Source of the DNA: Anaerolineaceae bacterium
GTDB taxonomy: Bacteria; Chloroflexota; Anaerolineae; Anaerolineales; Anaerolineaceae
Direction of reading: 5' to 3'
DNA length: 6,762 nucleotides
NCBI GenBank assembly: GCA_028714615.1
Contig: JAQTMA010000223.1
Location: 1-6,762, forward strand
Under the pieces are notes generated by a model, which had not been told where the DNA came from, did not search any database, and saw nothing but the letters and a program-made list of their open reading frames with translations. Positions 6,247 through 6,762 of this stretch are shown here, one piece after another (within the stretch, counting starts at the first letter, position 1; the number at the start of each line of letters is the position of its first letter). The translations under genes were made by a program, and so were the position numbers.

Positions 6247-6762
6247 TTATCTGCGCGCTAGCTTTTCGATACTCGCGCGGTGCTCCTGGTAGTGCTCGTA
6301 CGTATTGCCAATGATCCAATTGATTAGTGGTCGCCGTTTGGGATCCTGCGGATCGAGTTGCCGCATTATCTCCTCGAAAGACATTCCTGCGAGATCCGCA
6401 AGCACGGCCTGATGAGATTGGTCGAGCTCGGCCAGAATATCCGCCACGCTGCGGTCCTTGTTATGTTCAAAGAGGATCGCGTTGATACCATCCTCATCGG
6501 CATGGTTGAGAGTTACTGCATCGATCCCCATGGCTTCATCGGTGGGGCGCCCCCGCAGATACGCCAGGCGCATGAAGCTTTCCCAGGCCGTCAGGTGCGC
6601 CAGGTTATCCTTGATGGACCGCCCTCCCGTGTCTGGTACACTCATTTGCTCGTCGCTCAACCCGGCGTAGGCTTGCCCTAATGCATCCCATTCCCGCTGG
6701 ATGCGGGCGAGCAGCTCGGCTTTGTCGCGCGGTGGATTGCTGGTATCTTCCTGAAGATCTTC
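6247..6762 (-). CDS. DinB/ClbS-DfsB-like four-helix protein, partial at N-terminus
   Basis: The frame is open from the right window edge to a TAA at 6249-6247, giving 171 visible residues. No ATG, GTG or TTG near the edge is a plausible start, and the TTG at 6660 is an interior Leu in YAGLSDEQM, so the true start lies beyond the window, probably only a few residues away given the family's usual 160-180 residues. The protein is mostly helical. It carries GRSIKDNLAHLTAWE at about 47-61 of the visible part, the common ClbS/DfsB signature (usually WSVKDNLAHLTAWE) with His56, and near the C-terminus NTYEHYQEH with two His four residues apart. In DinB-type bundles three such His can bind a metal. 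ClbS and DfsB relatives include a colibactin-resistance cyclopropane hydrolase and many uncharacterised proteins; the substrate here is unknown. It is convergent with tRNA-Phe and separate from the coaE transcript. Confidence 0.85.
   Translation of the reverse strand, partial: EDLQEDTSNPPRDKAELLARIQREWDALGQAYAGLSDEQMSVPDTGGRSIKDNLAHLTAWESFMRLAYLRGRPTDEAMGIDAVTLNHADEDGINAILFEHNKDRSVADILAELDQSHQAVLADLAGMSFEEIMRQLDPQDPKRRPLINWIIGNTYEHYQEHRASIEKLARR

Noticed and set aside
6247..6660. TTG at 6660 as start of the DinB-like gene
   Set aside because: The frame continues open to the window edge with helix-like family sequence, so this TTG is an interior Leu.

Overview
The window reads as an ordinary chromosomal housekeeping segment of a moderately GC-rich bacterium, most likely a member of the Chloroflexota (class Anaerolineae or close). 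This assignment is inferred from memory of the families: the style of the LepB, Der and CdaA sequences, the Der insertion after its first DTGG motif, the Thr-Pro tail of the YbbR protein, and the combination of genes. No rRNA or other definitive marker is present.

Layout, left to right. The left edge (1-260, minus) holds a partial small CxxC...CxxC protein resembling YgiT-type zinc fingers, running off the window. Next come lepB (310-906, minus; signal peptidase I, TTG start) with its own likely promoter, then der (1045-2406, minus; double GTPase for ribosome assembly). Upstream of der lie a CdaR-like protein with four YbbR-like repeats (2416-3675), the membrane diadenylate cyclase cdaA (3677 to about 4564) and a coaE fusion (4691-5827), all on the minus strand. 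A near-consensus promoter (TTGACA-17-TAAAAT) lies just upstream of coaE. Gaps of 9 bases or fewer between cdaA, ybbR and der suggest one transcript, coaE-cdaA-ybbR-der, possibly reading on into lepB.

Right of a 264-base divergent intergenic region, which carries a purine-rich stretch and a short heptamer repeat, lies tRNA-Phe(GAA) on the plus strand (6092-6164). It has a consensus promoter and is followed by a 16-bp hairpin likely to be its terminator. The right edge holds a convergent partial gene for a DinB/ClbS-DfsB-like four-helix protein.

The genes touch the cell envelope and second-messenger signalling (CdaA makes c-di-AMP, and the YbbR protein is its probable extracytoplasmic regulator), protein export (LepB), ribosome assembly (Der) and CoA synthesis (CoaE). 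No mobile element, CRISPR array, toxin-antitoxin pair or defence island was seen. The items most worth a second look are the C-terminal GNAT-like domain fused to CoaE and the C at tRNA position 55, where nearly all tRNAs have U.
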